This document shows positions 10,778-20,400 of a stretch of 52,796 nucleotides of DNA, one piece after another. The stretch is from an uncultured bacterium. GTDB lineage: Bacteria > Bacillota > Clostridia > Lachnospirales > Lachnospiraceae. The DNA lies in NCBI GenBank assembly GCA_948467735.1, contig CAOKFN010000031.1, positions 1 to 52,796 on the forward strand. Reading direction: 5' to 3'. The translations under genes were made by a program, and so were the position numbers. Position 1 is the stretch's first letter, and each line of letters opens with the position of its first letter. The notes below the pieces were generated by a model, which was not told the DNA's origin, did no database searches, and worked only from the letters and a program-made list of their open reading frames with translations.

Positions 10778-10806
10778 TTGCAATTTAATGTGTGCGCGGA
10801 TATAAT
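10778..10806 (+). promoter_or_regulatory. Sigma-A type promoter upstream of the glycoside hydrolase, flanked by an inverted repeat
   Basis: TTGCAA (10778-10783), a 17-base spacer and a perfect TATAAT (10801-10806). Arms TCCGATTGC (10773-10781) and GCAATCGGA (10825-10833) bracket the promoter, so a dimeric regulator could bind across it. The rest of 10680-10990 shows a small hairpin near 10840-10865 (GTAAAA/TTTTAC) and no gene; the 5' leader to the hydrolase would be about 180 bases. Confidence 0.6.
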
Positions 10807-10990
10807 TATTTTAGGAAAATTGAGGCAATCGGAAGACGGGTAAAAAATCCTGCGTTTTACGCCCTTGGAATATTGCTTACAGAGATAAAAGGCCGGGCAG
10901 ACGAGCGGGTTCGTGTATTATACTCACGGGCGGCAGGGCAGATGACTGCGGATTCAGGAATTCGTTATTAACTTACGGGGAGGTAGAAGT

Positions 10991-13900
10991 ATGGAAGCAA
11001 AAAATGAGTTAAAGCTGGGAATGCAGCCGTTCTGGTTCTGGAACGGCGATATGAGGGAAGAAGAGATAGCATGGCAGATAAGAGAGATGAAGCAAAAAGG
11101 GATACCGGGATTTTTGATTCATCCCAGACAGGGGATGGAAGTGCCCTATATGTCAAGGGAATATTTCGAGCGGGTGAAATTTGCGGTGAGGACGGCGAAG
11201 GAAAACGGGCTTGAAGTCTGGCTCTATGACGAATATCCCTATCCCAGCGGCATCTGCGGCGGAGAGGTGGTTCTGGACCATCCCGAGTTTCTCAGCAAAA
11301 GACTGGAAAAAACCGTGGAAACCATAGAGGGAGGCAGGGAGATCAAGCTTTCCGCTCCGTGGGGAAGGGTGCTTCTGGCAAGGGCTTATCGGCTGGGCGG
11401 CCAAGGGGCGGACAGCCAAGGAGGGGACAAGATTGACTTACAGGATTATATTGACTTAACCGACTATGTGGGGACGGGATACCGACAGGAGGTTTTTCAG
11501 TACAGCGGGCTGACCCAGTACAACAAAAAAAGATATTTTACGGGAGACCCTGTGAAGCTTTTGGATTGGCATGCCCCTGAGGGGAAATGGAAAATATATC
11601 TGGTGACGGAAACTGTGACGAAGCATTTCAAATACTTTGAGAACTTTATTGACACCATGAACCCGGAGGCCGTCCGTTATTTTATTGAACTGACCCATGA
11701 GCGCTATAAAAGGGAGATTGGGGAGGAATTCGGCGTTACCGTCAAGGGGATTTTCACGGACGAGATAACGGCGTTTCCGGACAGCCAGCCTTGGTCGCCC
11801 CGACTTCCGGAAGAAGTGCTGCGAAGGCATGGAATCGATTTGATTTCTTCCCTGCCCGCGCTCTGGGAGGAGCTTGGGGATGTTTCCGCAAGGGTGAGAT
11901 ATGCGTATAGAAGCACGGCGGCGGACTGCTTTATTGACGCCTACGACAGACAGGTTTCCTATTGGTGTCGGGAAAACGGCCTGCTTTATATCGGGGAGAA
12001 ACCCATTCTGCGAAGCAGGCAGCTTCAATATTTTGATATTCCCGGTATTGATACGGGGCATCAGAAGGTTGGCAGCGCCGCCAAAATGATAAGCGCCAAA
12101 TATCGGGCCAATGGAAAAATGGTTTCTTCCGCCGCTCATTTCTACGATAAGCCCGCCGTTTTATGCGAGGTCGGCCATAGTATCGGCTGGGGGATGACCA
12201 TGCAGGATTTAAAGTGGATGTTTGACTGGATTGGGGTGCAGGGGGTCAGCTTTTTTGTGATTCATGGATTTTTCTATACCACGGACGGGTTGAAGAAGCA
12301 TGACGCGCCGCCCTCTGCTTTTTATCAGATGCCTTGGTGGGAAGACGCGGGCGTTTTGACGAAATATGCCTCCGAGCTGGGCAGTTTCCTGCGGACCACG
12401 AAGCGCCGCGTCAAACTGCTTGTGATGGATCCGATTACTTCCGTCTGGGCTTCCAATCGGGAGACGGGGGCGGGGCTGCAGGAGGATTTTGCCAAGCTGC
12501 AGAATCAGATGCTTTTTCACGGATTGGATTATTATATTATTGATCCGGAATTGTTCGCGGAGGGAAAGGTGGTCTGCGAGGGCGGGAATACGGAATTTAT
12601 GATTCATGGGGAACGCTATGAGGCGCTGGTTCTGCCTCCCATGAGGAATCTGGAAAAGGAAGCCGCCGGGAAGCTGCTGGAATTTGCACGAAAAGGGGGA
12701 AAGGTGTGCGGCCTGTTCGCCGTCCCTTTTGAGGAAATTCAGGAAGGCGGCGAAGCAGGAGCCTTCGGGGAAATTTTTGACGTGGATGCAAAGGGGCTCT
12801 GGCGCAGTTACAGCAAAGGCAGGTGCGGGGATTCCGAGAGGGCAGATATCGGCGGCGCCGGGGCAAAGCGGCGCGAGGGATCGGAGAGCGGCAGTCTTGG
12901 GGCAAAGCGGCGCGAGAGACCGGAAGTCGGCAGTCTTGGAGAGGAGCCACAGGAGGCATTCGTTCGTCCCGGGACTTTGGGAACAACAGAGAACTGCCAT
13001 CTGGCGGGCAGTATAGAGGATGCGGTATCTTGGCTGACCCGACAGGTCAATATAGATTGGGAAATCAGGGATGAGGACGGTCTTGGCCGGGAAGGCCTGC
13101 CAGTGCTGTACGGAACCGGAGAAAACGGGGAGGAACGGCTTTTCATAGTGAATACTGCCGGAACGGAGCGGAAACTGAAAATTAAAGATCCTATGGGCGG
13201 GGTGTGGAGCGTTATACTGGCGGAGTATGAGTCTAAAATTTTGAAATGCGGTTCCATGAAGGGCGGCAGCCAAGCCTCAGTCTGTTCTTCCGAGGTCTCG
13301 GACTATGTACTTCCGGTTTCAGCCATCTCTTCCGAGATTACGGACGATGCGTCTCCGGTTTCGGATTACGCGTCTCCGGCTTCGGAAGATTCTTCTCAGA
13401 TTTCAAACTGCGGCCTGAATTCGGGTGACGGCCGTATTCAAGAGTCCGCATATCTCACCATGAGGATGGAGGACGAAATGGAATTTGAACTGAGCGGGTC
13501 AAATGCGGTCCGGCTGGGATTCTGGGAACTGACGCTTCCAGACGGACAGCGGGCGGTTGTGGAGACGGCGCCTTTCATTGACCAGCTGGAGGCGGGCGGT
13601 TTTCGGTATCCGGTGGCGCAGAAGAAATATTTCGGCTGTCCCAAAGAGCTGGATTTCAGGGGGACGGAAGCGGTATACCGCACAAGAATTTACTGCGCAG
13701 GCGGCGTGGAGACTCAAAATCCCGTCTATCTGGTGATGGAGCCGGGGACATTCCTAGGAGAGTGGAGCTTGAAGATTAATGGCAAGGACATGGATGAGAA
13801 GATGTTTTCCGGACGGAAATGTTACATGGGAACCAATCTGGCGGCGGAGGCAGGAAAATATCTTGTGCCGGGTGAAAATGAGATTACGGTCAGGGTTAAG

Positions 13901-14377
13901 GTGGATGTGTCCTTCGGCGGCATGAGAAATCCCCTTTACCTCTTCGGTGAGTTCGGCGTGGAAAAGCAGGAGGAAGAAGGCCGGACGGCTTGGCGCTTGA
14001 CGCCCCTTGGGCATAGGGGAAATCCGAAAGATTTCTGCCGGGCGGGCCTGCCCTTTTACTATGGGGAGGTCGTCTATACGGGAGAGCTTTTTGCGGAGGA
14101 GGCGGAGCTGGAAAGAGCGAAAGCGGCAGAGCCGGAAGGAACGGGGGAATTCGTCCATGTGAAGCTGGACGCTCCATGGCTTATGGATTCCGTCCGGCTT
14201 GCGGCAGGGGAGTATGAAACGCCTCCCTGCGCGTGGCAGCCCTATATCTTCCGTCTGCCCTCCGACTGTCTCAAAGCGGGGAAAAACGTGGTGAAAATCA
14301 AACTGCGCAATACGGCTCTGGGGCTTTTTGAGGGACAGAGGTTTGACAGGGAGAAGCATGTTTATAAAAGTGTGTGA
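10991..14377 (+). CDS. Large cytoplasmic glycoside hydrolase, GH106/alpha-L-rhamnosidase-like
   Basis: 1128 residues with a GGGGAGG ribosome-binding site; no signal peptide, so probably intracellular. The N-terminal third has the motifs of the large glycosyl hydrolase group related to GH106 (QPFWFWNGDM, then IPGFLIHPRQG and WLYDEYPYPSG), a TIM-barrel domain expected to carry catalytic acids. The C-terminal part (about 830-1128) looks like beta-sandwich accessory domains, ending in a galactose-binding-like fold. Two atypical segments interrupt the middle: a 13-residue unit present twice (GAKRRE..., 12860-12937) and a Ser/Asp-rich linker (about 13270-13425). It would act on oligosaccharides or glycosides taken up into the cell. 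Alpha-L-rhamnosidase activity is a family-level guess; substrate unknown. Confidence 0.75.
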   Translation: MEAKNELKLGMQPFWFWNGDMREEEIAWQIREMKQKGIPGFLIHPRQGMEVPYMSREYFERVKFAVRTAKENGLEVWLYDEYPYPSGICGGEVVLDHPEFLSKRLEKTVETIEGGREIKLSAPWGRVLLARAYRLGGQGADSQGGDKIDLQDYIDLTDYVGTGYRQEVFQYSGLTQYNKKRYFTGDPVKLLDWHAPEGKWKIYLVTETVTKHFKYFENFIDTMNPEAVRYFIELTHERYKREIGEEFGVTVKGIFTDEITAFPDSQPWSPRLPEEVLRRHGIDLISSLPALWEELGDVSARVRYAYRSTAADCFIDAYDRQVSYWCRENGLLYIGEKPILRSRQLQYFDIPGIDTGHQKVGSAAKMISAKYRANGKMVSSAAHFYDKPAVLCEVGHSIGWGMTMQDLKWMFDWIGVQGVSFFVIHGFFYTTDGLKKHDAPPSAFYQMPWWEDAGVLTKYASELGSFLRTTKRRVKLLVMDPITSVWASNRETGAGLQEDFAKLQNQMLFHGLDYYIIDPELFAEGKVVCEGGNTEFMIHGERYEALVLPPMRNLEKEAAGKLLEFARKGGKVCGLFAVPFEEIQEGGEAGAFGEIFDVDAKGLWRSYSKGRCGDSERADIGGAGAKRREGSESGSLGAKRRERPEVGSLGEEPQEAFVRPGTLGTTENCHLAGSIEDAVSWLTRQVNIDWEIRDEDGLGREGLPVLYGTGENGEERLFIVNTAGTERKLKIKDPMGGVWSVILAEYESKILKCGSMKGGSQASVCSSEVSDYVLPVSAISSEITDDASPVSDYASPASEDSSQISNCGLNSGDGRIQESAYLTMRMEDEMEFELSGSNAVRLGFWELTLPDGQRAVVETAPFIDQLEAGGFRYPVAQKKYFGCPKELDFRGTEAVYRTRIYCAGGVETQNPVYLVMEPGTFLGEWSLKINGKDMDEKMFSGRKCYMGTNLAAEAGKYLVPGENEITVRVKVDVSFGGMRNPLYLFGEFGVEKQEEEGRTAWRLTPLGHRGNPKDFCRAGLPFYYGEVVYTGELFAEEAELERAKAAEPEGTGEFVHVKLDAPWLMDSVRLAAGEYETPPCAWQPYIFRLPSDCLKAGKNVVKIKLRNTALGLFEGQRFDREKHVYKSV

Positions 14378-14639
14378 AGAATTTCTAAGACCCCATGGCA
14401 TTTTTTATTTTTGGAAGCTGGCGTGAATTTTAAGTGTACAGGAAGGGAAGTGATGTGACAAAAATAGAATCTGTCAAATCTGTCTGTATTTTTGCCCAAA
14501 ACATGTAGACATTTAAGAGAAAATTTGTTAAAATTATACAAGGAAATTGGAGATCGCCGCAAAGCTGGCATTTTTCTCAGTGATTGTCCGCAGCACGATG
14601 AGAGGTGCCGCCGAAGCGGCATGGCGGAAGGTGTGAGAT

Positions 14640-14697
14640 GAATTTCTAAGCGGCCAAGAGGGATTCTCCCTCTTTTGGCCGATGCTGAGAAATTTTA
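14640..14697 (+). promoter_or_regulatory. Long hairpin in the leader of the first chemoreceptor gene
   Basis: The core stem GGCCAAGAGGGA pairs with TCCCTCTTTTGGCC, and the stem extends outward because AATTTCTAAG pairs imperfectly with CTGAGAAATT. A smaller CGAA-loop hairpin (TGCCGC/GCGGCA) lies near 14607-14624. There is no U-run, so it is not a classical terminator. The remaining part of 14378-14739 holds an AT-rich stretch (about 14490-14545) that may contain the promoter, and no gene. Confidence 0.45.
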
Positions 14698-14739
14698 CGG
14701 TTCGCAGAGCGGACCTTTCTCGTTTTGGGAGGTGTAAAA

Positions 14740-16443
14740 ATGGAGAATTCAAAAAAGACAGATTCGGGTACCCTTGGCAAAAACAGTCAGGAGCTTCGCC
14801 TGCGTATTATCGTGAAAAAATCGTTTATGACGCTGGTGATAGGAGGCGTCCTGTTGGTCATATCCATAGTGATGAATCTTTATGTCACGCTGGTGGAGGA
14901 AGAGCGGCTGGAAACGGCCCAGCTGCTGAATCAGTACAGGCTGGGATCCAAAGCGCTTACCTATGCGGTGCAGGCATATTCGGTTACTGGAAATGTGGAA
15001 TATTACAACGATTACATGAGAGAACTGAACGAGGATAAAAACAGGGATATCGCATGGGCCGGTTTGAAGAAAAATGATATTACCGCTGAGGAATGGCGTG
15101 AAATGGAGAATATCGCAAGGCTGTCCGACGGACTTGTCCCGCTGGAGGAAGAAGCGATGAGAGCGGCGGCTTCCGGAAATCAGGAGGATGCCATTGCCTA
15201 TGTATTTGGGGAGCAGTATGAAGCGGATATTGCGACAATCAATTCCCTCACCGATACGGCGATTGGCCGGATTCAGGACAGACTCGATACAAAAAAGAAT
15301 ACTCTGGTGACGATTCAAATGGCTGTAGAGCTGTTGTTTCTGTTTTCCTTCTGCTATGTCATCCGGCAGATTATCGTATCCATAAAATTTTCCAGAGAAG
15401 AATTGCTTGTGCCGATTGCAAAGGTATCCGACCAGCTGACTGCCATGTCGGAAGGAAATCTCCATGAGCGGTTTGATATGGCGGAGGATGACAGTGAAGT
15501 TGGAAGGATGGTCGGCGCCATCCGGTTTATGAAGGATAATCTGGTGAAGATTATCGGAGAGATTACGGAAATATTGGAGCAGATGGGGGAGGGGAATTAC
15601 GATATTTCCCTGAAACAGAATTATGTGGGCGAGTTTTCCGCAATCAGGGATTCTTTCTATAAAATCAGCAAGGAAATCCGTCACACGCTGCAGACGCTTC
15701 GTGAAATGTCGGAGCAGATTAAGGGCGGTTCGCTGCAGCTGGCGGATGCGGCCACGAATCTGGCCGAATCCAGCACCGTACAGGCCACAACCGTATCGGA
15801 TCTCACAACGTTGACGGAAAACCTGTATTCCGATATGGACAAAAATTCCAGCGACGCAAGGGAGTGTGTGGAGATTGCGTCTCAGGCAGGTCAGTCGCTG
15901 TCCATGGGCAATGAGAAGATGCATGAGCTGAAAACAGCCATAGAGGAGATCAGAAAATGTTCCGAAGAAATCAACGCCATTATCAGCGCAATAGACGATA
16001 TTGCCACCCAGACAAATCTTCTTTCCTTAAACGCCGCGATTGAAGCGGCGCGTGCGGGAGAGGCGGGCAGAGGCTTCGCGGTTGTGGCGGAACAAGTCAA
16101 GAAACTGGCGGAAGAATCCGCAAAGTCCGCAAAGGAGACCACCCTGCTGATAGAGACCACGGTGGCGGCAGTGGAAAAAGGAAATATCATTGCCGATGAA
16201 ACAGCCCAAAATATGGAAGAGGTTATGTCGGGAGCGAGGCTGGCGACTGAGAAAATGACCCAGATTTCCGATCTGCTGGATCAGAATGTGCAGTATATGA
16301 AAAAGATTGACGAGGATTTGGGCAGCATTTCAGGAGCCGTGGACGACAATGCCGCGACTTCGGAAGAAACCGCCGCAATCAGTCAGGAACAGAGCAGTCA
16401 GGTGGAGAAGATGGCGGAATTGATGGATAAATTTGTAATTTAA
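14740..16443 (+). CDS. Methyl-accepting chemotaxis protein (transmembrane chemoreceptor)
   Basis: 567 residues from the ATG preceded by GGGAGGTG (14727-14734). Order: short cytoplasmic tail, membrane helix (about 26-48), extracellular helical sensor domain (about 50-185), second membrane helix (about 190-212), HAMP linker, then a long coiled-coil signalling domain. The conserved hairpin tip is clear: ATQTNLLSLNAAIEAARAG, then GRGFAVVAEQVKKLAEES. It should signal to CheW/CheA; no other che or flagellar genes are in the window. A C-terminal CheR-tethering pentapeptide is not evident. The ligand is unknown. Confidence 0.92.
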   Translation: MENSKKTDSGTLGKNSQELRLRIIVKKSFMTLVIGGVLLVISIVMNLYVTLVEEERLETAQLLNQYRLGSKALTYAVQAYSVTGNVEYYNDYMRELNEDKNRDIAWAGLKKNDITAEEWREMENIARLSDGLVPLEEEAMRAAASGNQEDAIAYVFGEQYEADIATINSLTDTAIGRIQDRLDTKKNTLVTIQMAVELLFLFSFCYVIRQIIVSIKFSREELLVPIAKVSDQLTAMSEGNLHERFDMAEDDSEVGRMVGAIRFMKDNLVKIIGEITEILEQMGEGNYDISLKQNYVGEFSAIRDSFYKISKEIRHTLQTLREMSEQIKGGSLQLADAATNLAESSTVQATTVSDLTTLTENLYSDMDKNSSDARECVEIASQAGQSLSMGNEKMHELKTAIEEIRKCSEEINAIISAIDDIATQTNLLSLNAAIEAARAGEAGRGFAVVAEQVKKLAEESAKSAKETTLLIETTVAAVEKGNIIADETAQNMEEVMSGARLATEKMTQISDLLDQNVQYMKKIDEDLGSISGAVDDNAATSEETAAISQEQSSQVEKMAELMDKFVI

Positions 16444-16671
16444 TAAGGGGTTGAGGTGTTAGAAGGCTTATTTCTTGGCAGTCAAAGTTGTTGGGGTTAT
16501 GTGAAATTTGAGATTCAGAGGCTCTTGAAATTTTAGTTTTTTTAGAATTTACATAAAAGCGCCGCGTCTGCGCATACTGAAAATGAAATAGGAACATTCC
16601 ATGGAATTAGGAAAGTCATGAAATGGGAATATTTTATGGAATGGGTATTTTTTCAGGAGGAGGCAGGCGAG

Positions 16672-17145
16672 ATGGAAGAAACTGGCAGTGAAAAAAAGCA
16701 GCAGCAAAAGGAATATGAGCAGTATGTCAAGGAGGTGACGCCGACCCATAATCTGTGGCTGCAGATGCTGAAAGCGTTTATCACAGGAGGCGTTATCTGC
16801 TGTATCGGGCAGTTTATTCTAAATTATGCAAAAAATCTGGGGCTGGACAAACAGGATGCGGGAAGCTGGTGTTCCCTGCTTCTGGTGCTTTTGTCAGTAT
16901 TGCTCACCGGATTCGGCATTTATCCCAAAATTGTAAAATGGGGCGGCGCCGGAGCGCTGGTGCCCATTACCGGATTTGCCAACAGCGTGGCGGCTCCTGC
17001 CATCGAATATAAGGCGGAGGGGCAGGTATTCGGGATTGGGTGTAAGATTTTCACTATTGCAGGCCCGGTTATTTTGTATGGAATATTCACCAGCTGGGTG
17101 CTGGGGGTGGGGTATTGGATATGCAGAATATTCGGGGTCTGCTGA
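16672..17145 (+). CDS. spoVAC: Stage V sporulation protein AC
   Basis: 157 residues; AGGAGGAGG at 16655-16663 selects the ATG at 16672 rather than the longer in-frame start at 16618. Several membrane segments and the family motifs ICCIGQFILNYAK, LLTGFGIYPKI and VPITGFANSVAAPAIEYK are present. SpoVAC is a membrane component of the SpoVA complex that moves dipicolinic acid into the forespore and out during germination. In most spore formers it is followed by spoVAD and spoVAE; here none follows, so it stands alone next to the CRISPR locus. Expression would be expected late in the forespore (sigma-G); no convincing sigma-G promoter was seen. Confidence 0.9.
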   Translation: MEETGSEKKQQQKEYEQYVKEVTPTHNLWLQMLKAFITGGVICCIGQFILNYAKNLGLDKQDAGSWCSLLLVLLSVLLTGFGIYPKIVKWGGAGALVPITGFANSVAAPAIEYKAEGQVFGIGCKIFTIAGPVILYGIFTSWVLGVGYWICRIFGVC

Positions 17146-17190
17146 TAAGTATGTGTGATCAGAATAGTAATTAGTATGATTTATGCTGAT

Positions 17191-17294
17191 AAAATTCAAA
17201 AAAGACTTGCTGCCAAGTCTTTTTTGAATTCTGCACCATGCAGAGTCTTACGACGATTTCGGATAAACCTTATTTGCACTCGTCTTGTTAATTC
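17191..17294 (-). ncRNA. tracrRNA of the type II-A CRISPR-Cas system
   Basis: Transcribed divergently from cas9. The anti-repeat is at 17276-17294: its bases 17283-17293 are complementary to TCTTGTTAATT of the CRISPR repeat (11 pairs), with GTC extending the stem to 17282. After an internal bulge a lower stem pairs repeat GUUUG with tracr CAAAU (17272-17276). Then follow AAATAAGG...ATCCGAAATCG (17253-17275), the typical nexus, a TCTGCA/TGCAGA hairpin (17230-17244) and a terminator hairpin. The 5' end is inferred from the promoter and the 3' end from the terminator, giving about 104 nt. Confidence 0.9.
17193..17230 (-). terminator. Terminator of tracrRNA, possibly bidirectional
   Basis: Arms AATTCAAAAAAGACTTG and CAAGTCTTTTTTGAATT are perfect inverted repeats around a 4-base loop. 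On the minus strand the distal arm supplies the U-tract that ends tracrRNA. On the plus strand the same hairpin lies 47 bases after spoVAC and could end that transcript. Confidence 0.85.
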
Positions 17295-17300
17295 AAGATT

Positions 17301-17330
17301 ATCATAACATTTGTGTAATGAGATTGTCAA
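17301..17330 (-). promoter_or_regulatory. Promoter of tracrRNA
   Basis: On the minus strand, TTGACA (17325-17330), an 18-base spacer and TATGAT (17301-17306) place the start near 17294, just ahead of the anti-repeat. A second TTGACA lies 9 bases further upstream (at 17336-17341). No equally good promoter for cas9 was found in 17331-17442. Confidence 0.8.
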
Positions 17331-17442
17331 TAGTTTTGTCAAAGGCATTTTGGACATTTGGGTTTAAATTTGTGTGTGCGAAGTTATAGGCGGCATGAAG
17401 AAAATTAAATAATGTAAAAATCATATAAGGGGATCAACAATA

Positions 17443-20400
17443 ATGAAAGAACAAAAGAAAAAAGAGTATTATCTGGGATTGGATATGGGAACATCGTCCG
17501 TGGGATGGGCGGTTACGGATGAGAATTATAATCTTCTCAGAGCAAAAGGAAAGGATTTGTGGGGAATCAGAGAGTTTGAAGAAGCTCAGCCTGCGTCTGA
17601 CAGAAGGACTCATCGAATCAGCAGGAGAAGGCGGCAGAGAGAAATGGTGCGGATTGGCCTTCTGAAAGACTACTTCCACGACGCCATAGGGGAGAGGGAC
17701 CCCTTATTTTTTCAAAGGCTGGAAAACAGCAAGTACCATTTGGAAGATAAGGAGGAAGCCGTAAGAAACAGGAATGGGATTTTCTGCGACCCATCCTATC
17801 AGGATAAAGATTATTTCAGAGAATACCCAACCATTTTTCATCTGCGGCAGGAATTGATATCGAATCCGGCGCCCCATGATGTGAGGTTAGTGTATCTTGC
17901 TCTGCTGAATATGTTTCAGCATAGAGGGCATTTTCTCAATACAGGTTTATCAGGAGAGGGAAGCGGCAGGGGGATTGGGGAAGTTTTTCAAGAATTTTGT
18001 GATACGCTGAAAGAGGAAACAGGAATCCCTTTTTTGGCGTCGGAAGATGCTGCGGATATTGTTTCTGATATCAAAAAGATTTTTACTGAAAGGGGGTATT
18101 CTCGAACAAAAAGAGCGGAAAAGCTGGCGGCACTTTTGGGAATCGGGTCTAAGGACAAGAGGGAGATCAGCTTTGTAAGGGCAGTCTGTGGATTAAAGGT
18201 AAATGTAAAGAATCTTTTCAAGGAGCTTTCGGTGGAGGAAGACAAGAAAATAGAACTGTGTTTTTCGGAATCCGGCTATGAAGAAAGAGAGCCGGAGATT
18301 TCGGAGGCGCTGGGGGAAGGGTATTACGCTGTTGTGCAAGTAATGAAGGAACTATATGACATTTGTTCTTTGGCAGGCATTATGAAAGATTGTTCTTACT
18401 TGTCCGAGGCGAGGATTGCCGATTATGACAAGCATAAAGAAGATTTGAAAATTTTAAAGAGGGTGGTCAGGCGTTACTGCTCCTCAGAAGAATATAATGC
18501 TTTTTTTAGAAAAGAATCCGGAGGCGAATGGAAAGGGACTTATTCGGCGTATGTGAATTCAACGAATTCCGGCAGGAAATATCGAAGGGATATGAAGGAT
18601 CGCAAAACAGAGGATTTGTATAAGAGCATTAAGAAAATGCTTGAGAAGCTGCCCAAGGATGATGCGGATATTACATATATTCTTGCCGAAATAGAAAGGG
18701 AAACCTTTCTGCCCAAACAGACGACTGCATCGAACGGGGTTATCCCCAATCAGGTTCACGCAAAGGAAATGAAGAAGATTCTAGACAATGCGGAAGAGTA
18801 CCTGCCTTTTTTAAAAGAAAAGGATGAGTCCGGTTTGACGGTTTCCCAGCGGATTTTGCAGCTGTTCTCCTTTCAAATTCCGTATTATATCGGTCCCCTG
18901 TCGGAAAAGAGCAAGACCGGCTGGGTGGTCAGGAAAGAGAAAGGGGAGGTTCTGCCTTGGAATTTTGAAAGTAAAATTGACGTCAAAAAAACTTCGGAAG
19001 AATTCATTGCAAGGATGGTAAGGCGATGCACGTACATCAATGAGGAACGTGTCCTGCCCAAAGCTTCCATGGAGTATGAGAGCTTCTGCGTGCTGAATGA
19101 AATAAACAATATTACAATCGACGGGGAAAGAATATCGGTTCCTCTCAAACAGAGGATTTATAAAGAGCTGTTTCAAAAAGGGAAAAGAGTGACCAGAGAA
19201 CAATTGGAGATATTTTTGCGGGCACAGGGAGCGCTGAAGGACGAGACGCAGCTTTCCGGTATTGATATAACAATCAATCATTCTCTTTCTACCTATGGAA
19301 AATTCAGGGAAGTATTGGGGGAAAGGATAGAGGAAGACGATTGTAAGCGGATGATTGAGAATATTGTATTTTGGTGTACCATATATGGGGATTCAAAACG
19401 TTTCCTGAAAGAGAAAATAGAAGAAGCATATGGGGGACAATTATCACCTGAGCAGAGGAAGAGAATCATAGGATTTAAGTGTAAGGACTGGGGGAAATTA
19501 TCGAAAGAATTCTTGGAAATGCAGGGCTGTGAAAAAGCCGTAGGAGAAAGCGTATCACTGATTCGGATGATGTGGGAGACCAATAGGAATCTGATGGAAC
19601 TTCTTAACAGTCCGGAATATACCTATGGGGAGGAGCTGGAAAACAGGCAGGAGGATATGCTGAAAACTCTGATAGAAATGCAGCCGGAGGATTTGGACGA
19701 GTACTATTTTTCGGCGCCGGTTAAGAGGATGGTATGGCAGACATTATTGATTATCAGAGAGCTGGAGGAAGTGCTGGGAGCGCCGCCGAAGAGATTATTT
19801 GTTGAGATGACAAGAAAGCCGGAGGAAAAAAAGAGCAGGACAATCAGTAGAAAACAAAAATTTTTAGAATTGTATGAAAGCATTCAAGAGGAGTCCAAAG
19901 ACTGGAAAGTGGAGATTGAAAAAGCGGATGAAAGCGGCGCCTTGAGAAGCAAAAAAATGTATTTATATTTTACGCAGATGGGACGCTGTATGTACACAGG
20001 GGAGATCATAGAACTGGATCAGCTTTTTAATGACAATTTATATGATATTGATCATATCTATCCCCGGCACTTTGTAAAGGATGATAACATAGACAATAAT
20101 CTGGTTTTGGTGAAGAAACAAGTCAATGCCCATAAGAGTGATGTATACCCGCTGGAAGAGCAGATTTATCGTAATCAGAGAGAAACTTGGGCGGGATTAT
20201 TGCAGTTGAAGCTGATTACGGAGGAAAAGTATAACAGGCTGATGGGAAGGACGCCGTTTACGGAGGAACAACAGGCGGGATTTATTGCCAGACAGCTTGT
20301 GGAGACAAGTCAGGGAACCAAGGCAGTGGCAGAAATATTAAAAAAGCTTCTGCCGGAAACGGTTATTGTGTATTCAAAGGCGTCCAATGTGGCGGAATTT

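Noticed and set aside
14550..14640. Possible c-di-GMP (GEMM-I) riboswitch before the chemoreceptor (CGCAAAGCTGGC)
   Set aside because: Only the CGCAAAGC string fits; the conserved GGCAAACC part and the receptor helix with GGUUGCC are missing.
16570..16602. Possible sigma-G promoter for spoVAC (GCATAC, 18 bases, CATTCCA)
   Set aside because: The -10 fits the consensus poorly; the region is AT-rich enough for chance matches.
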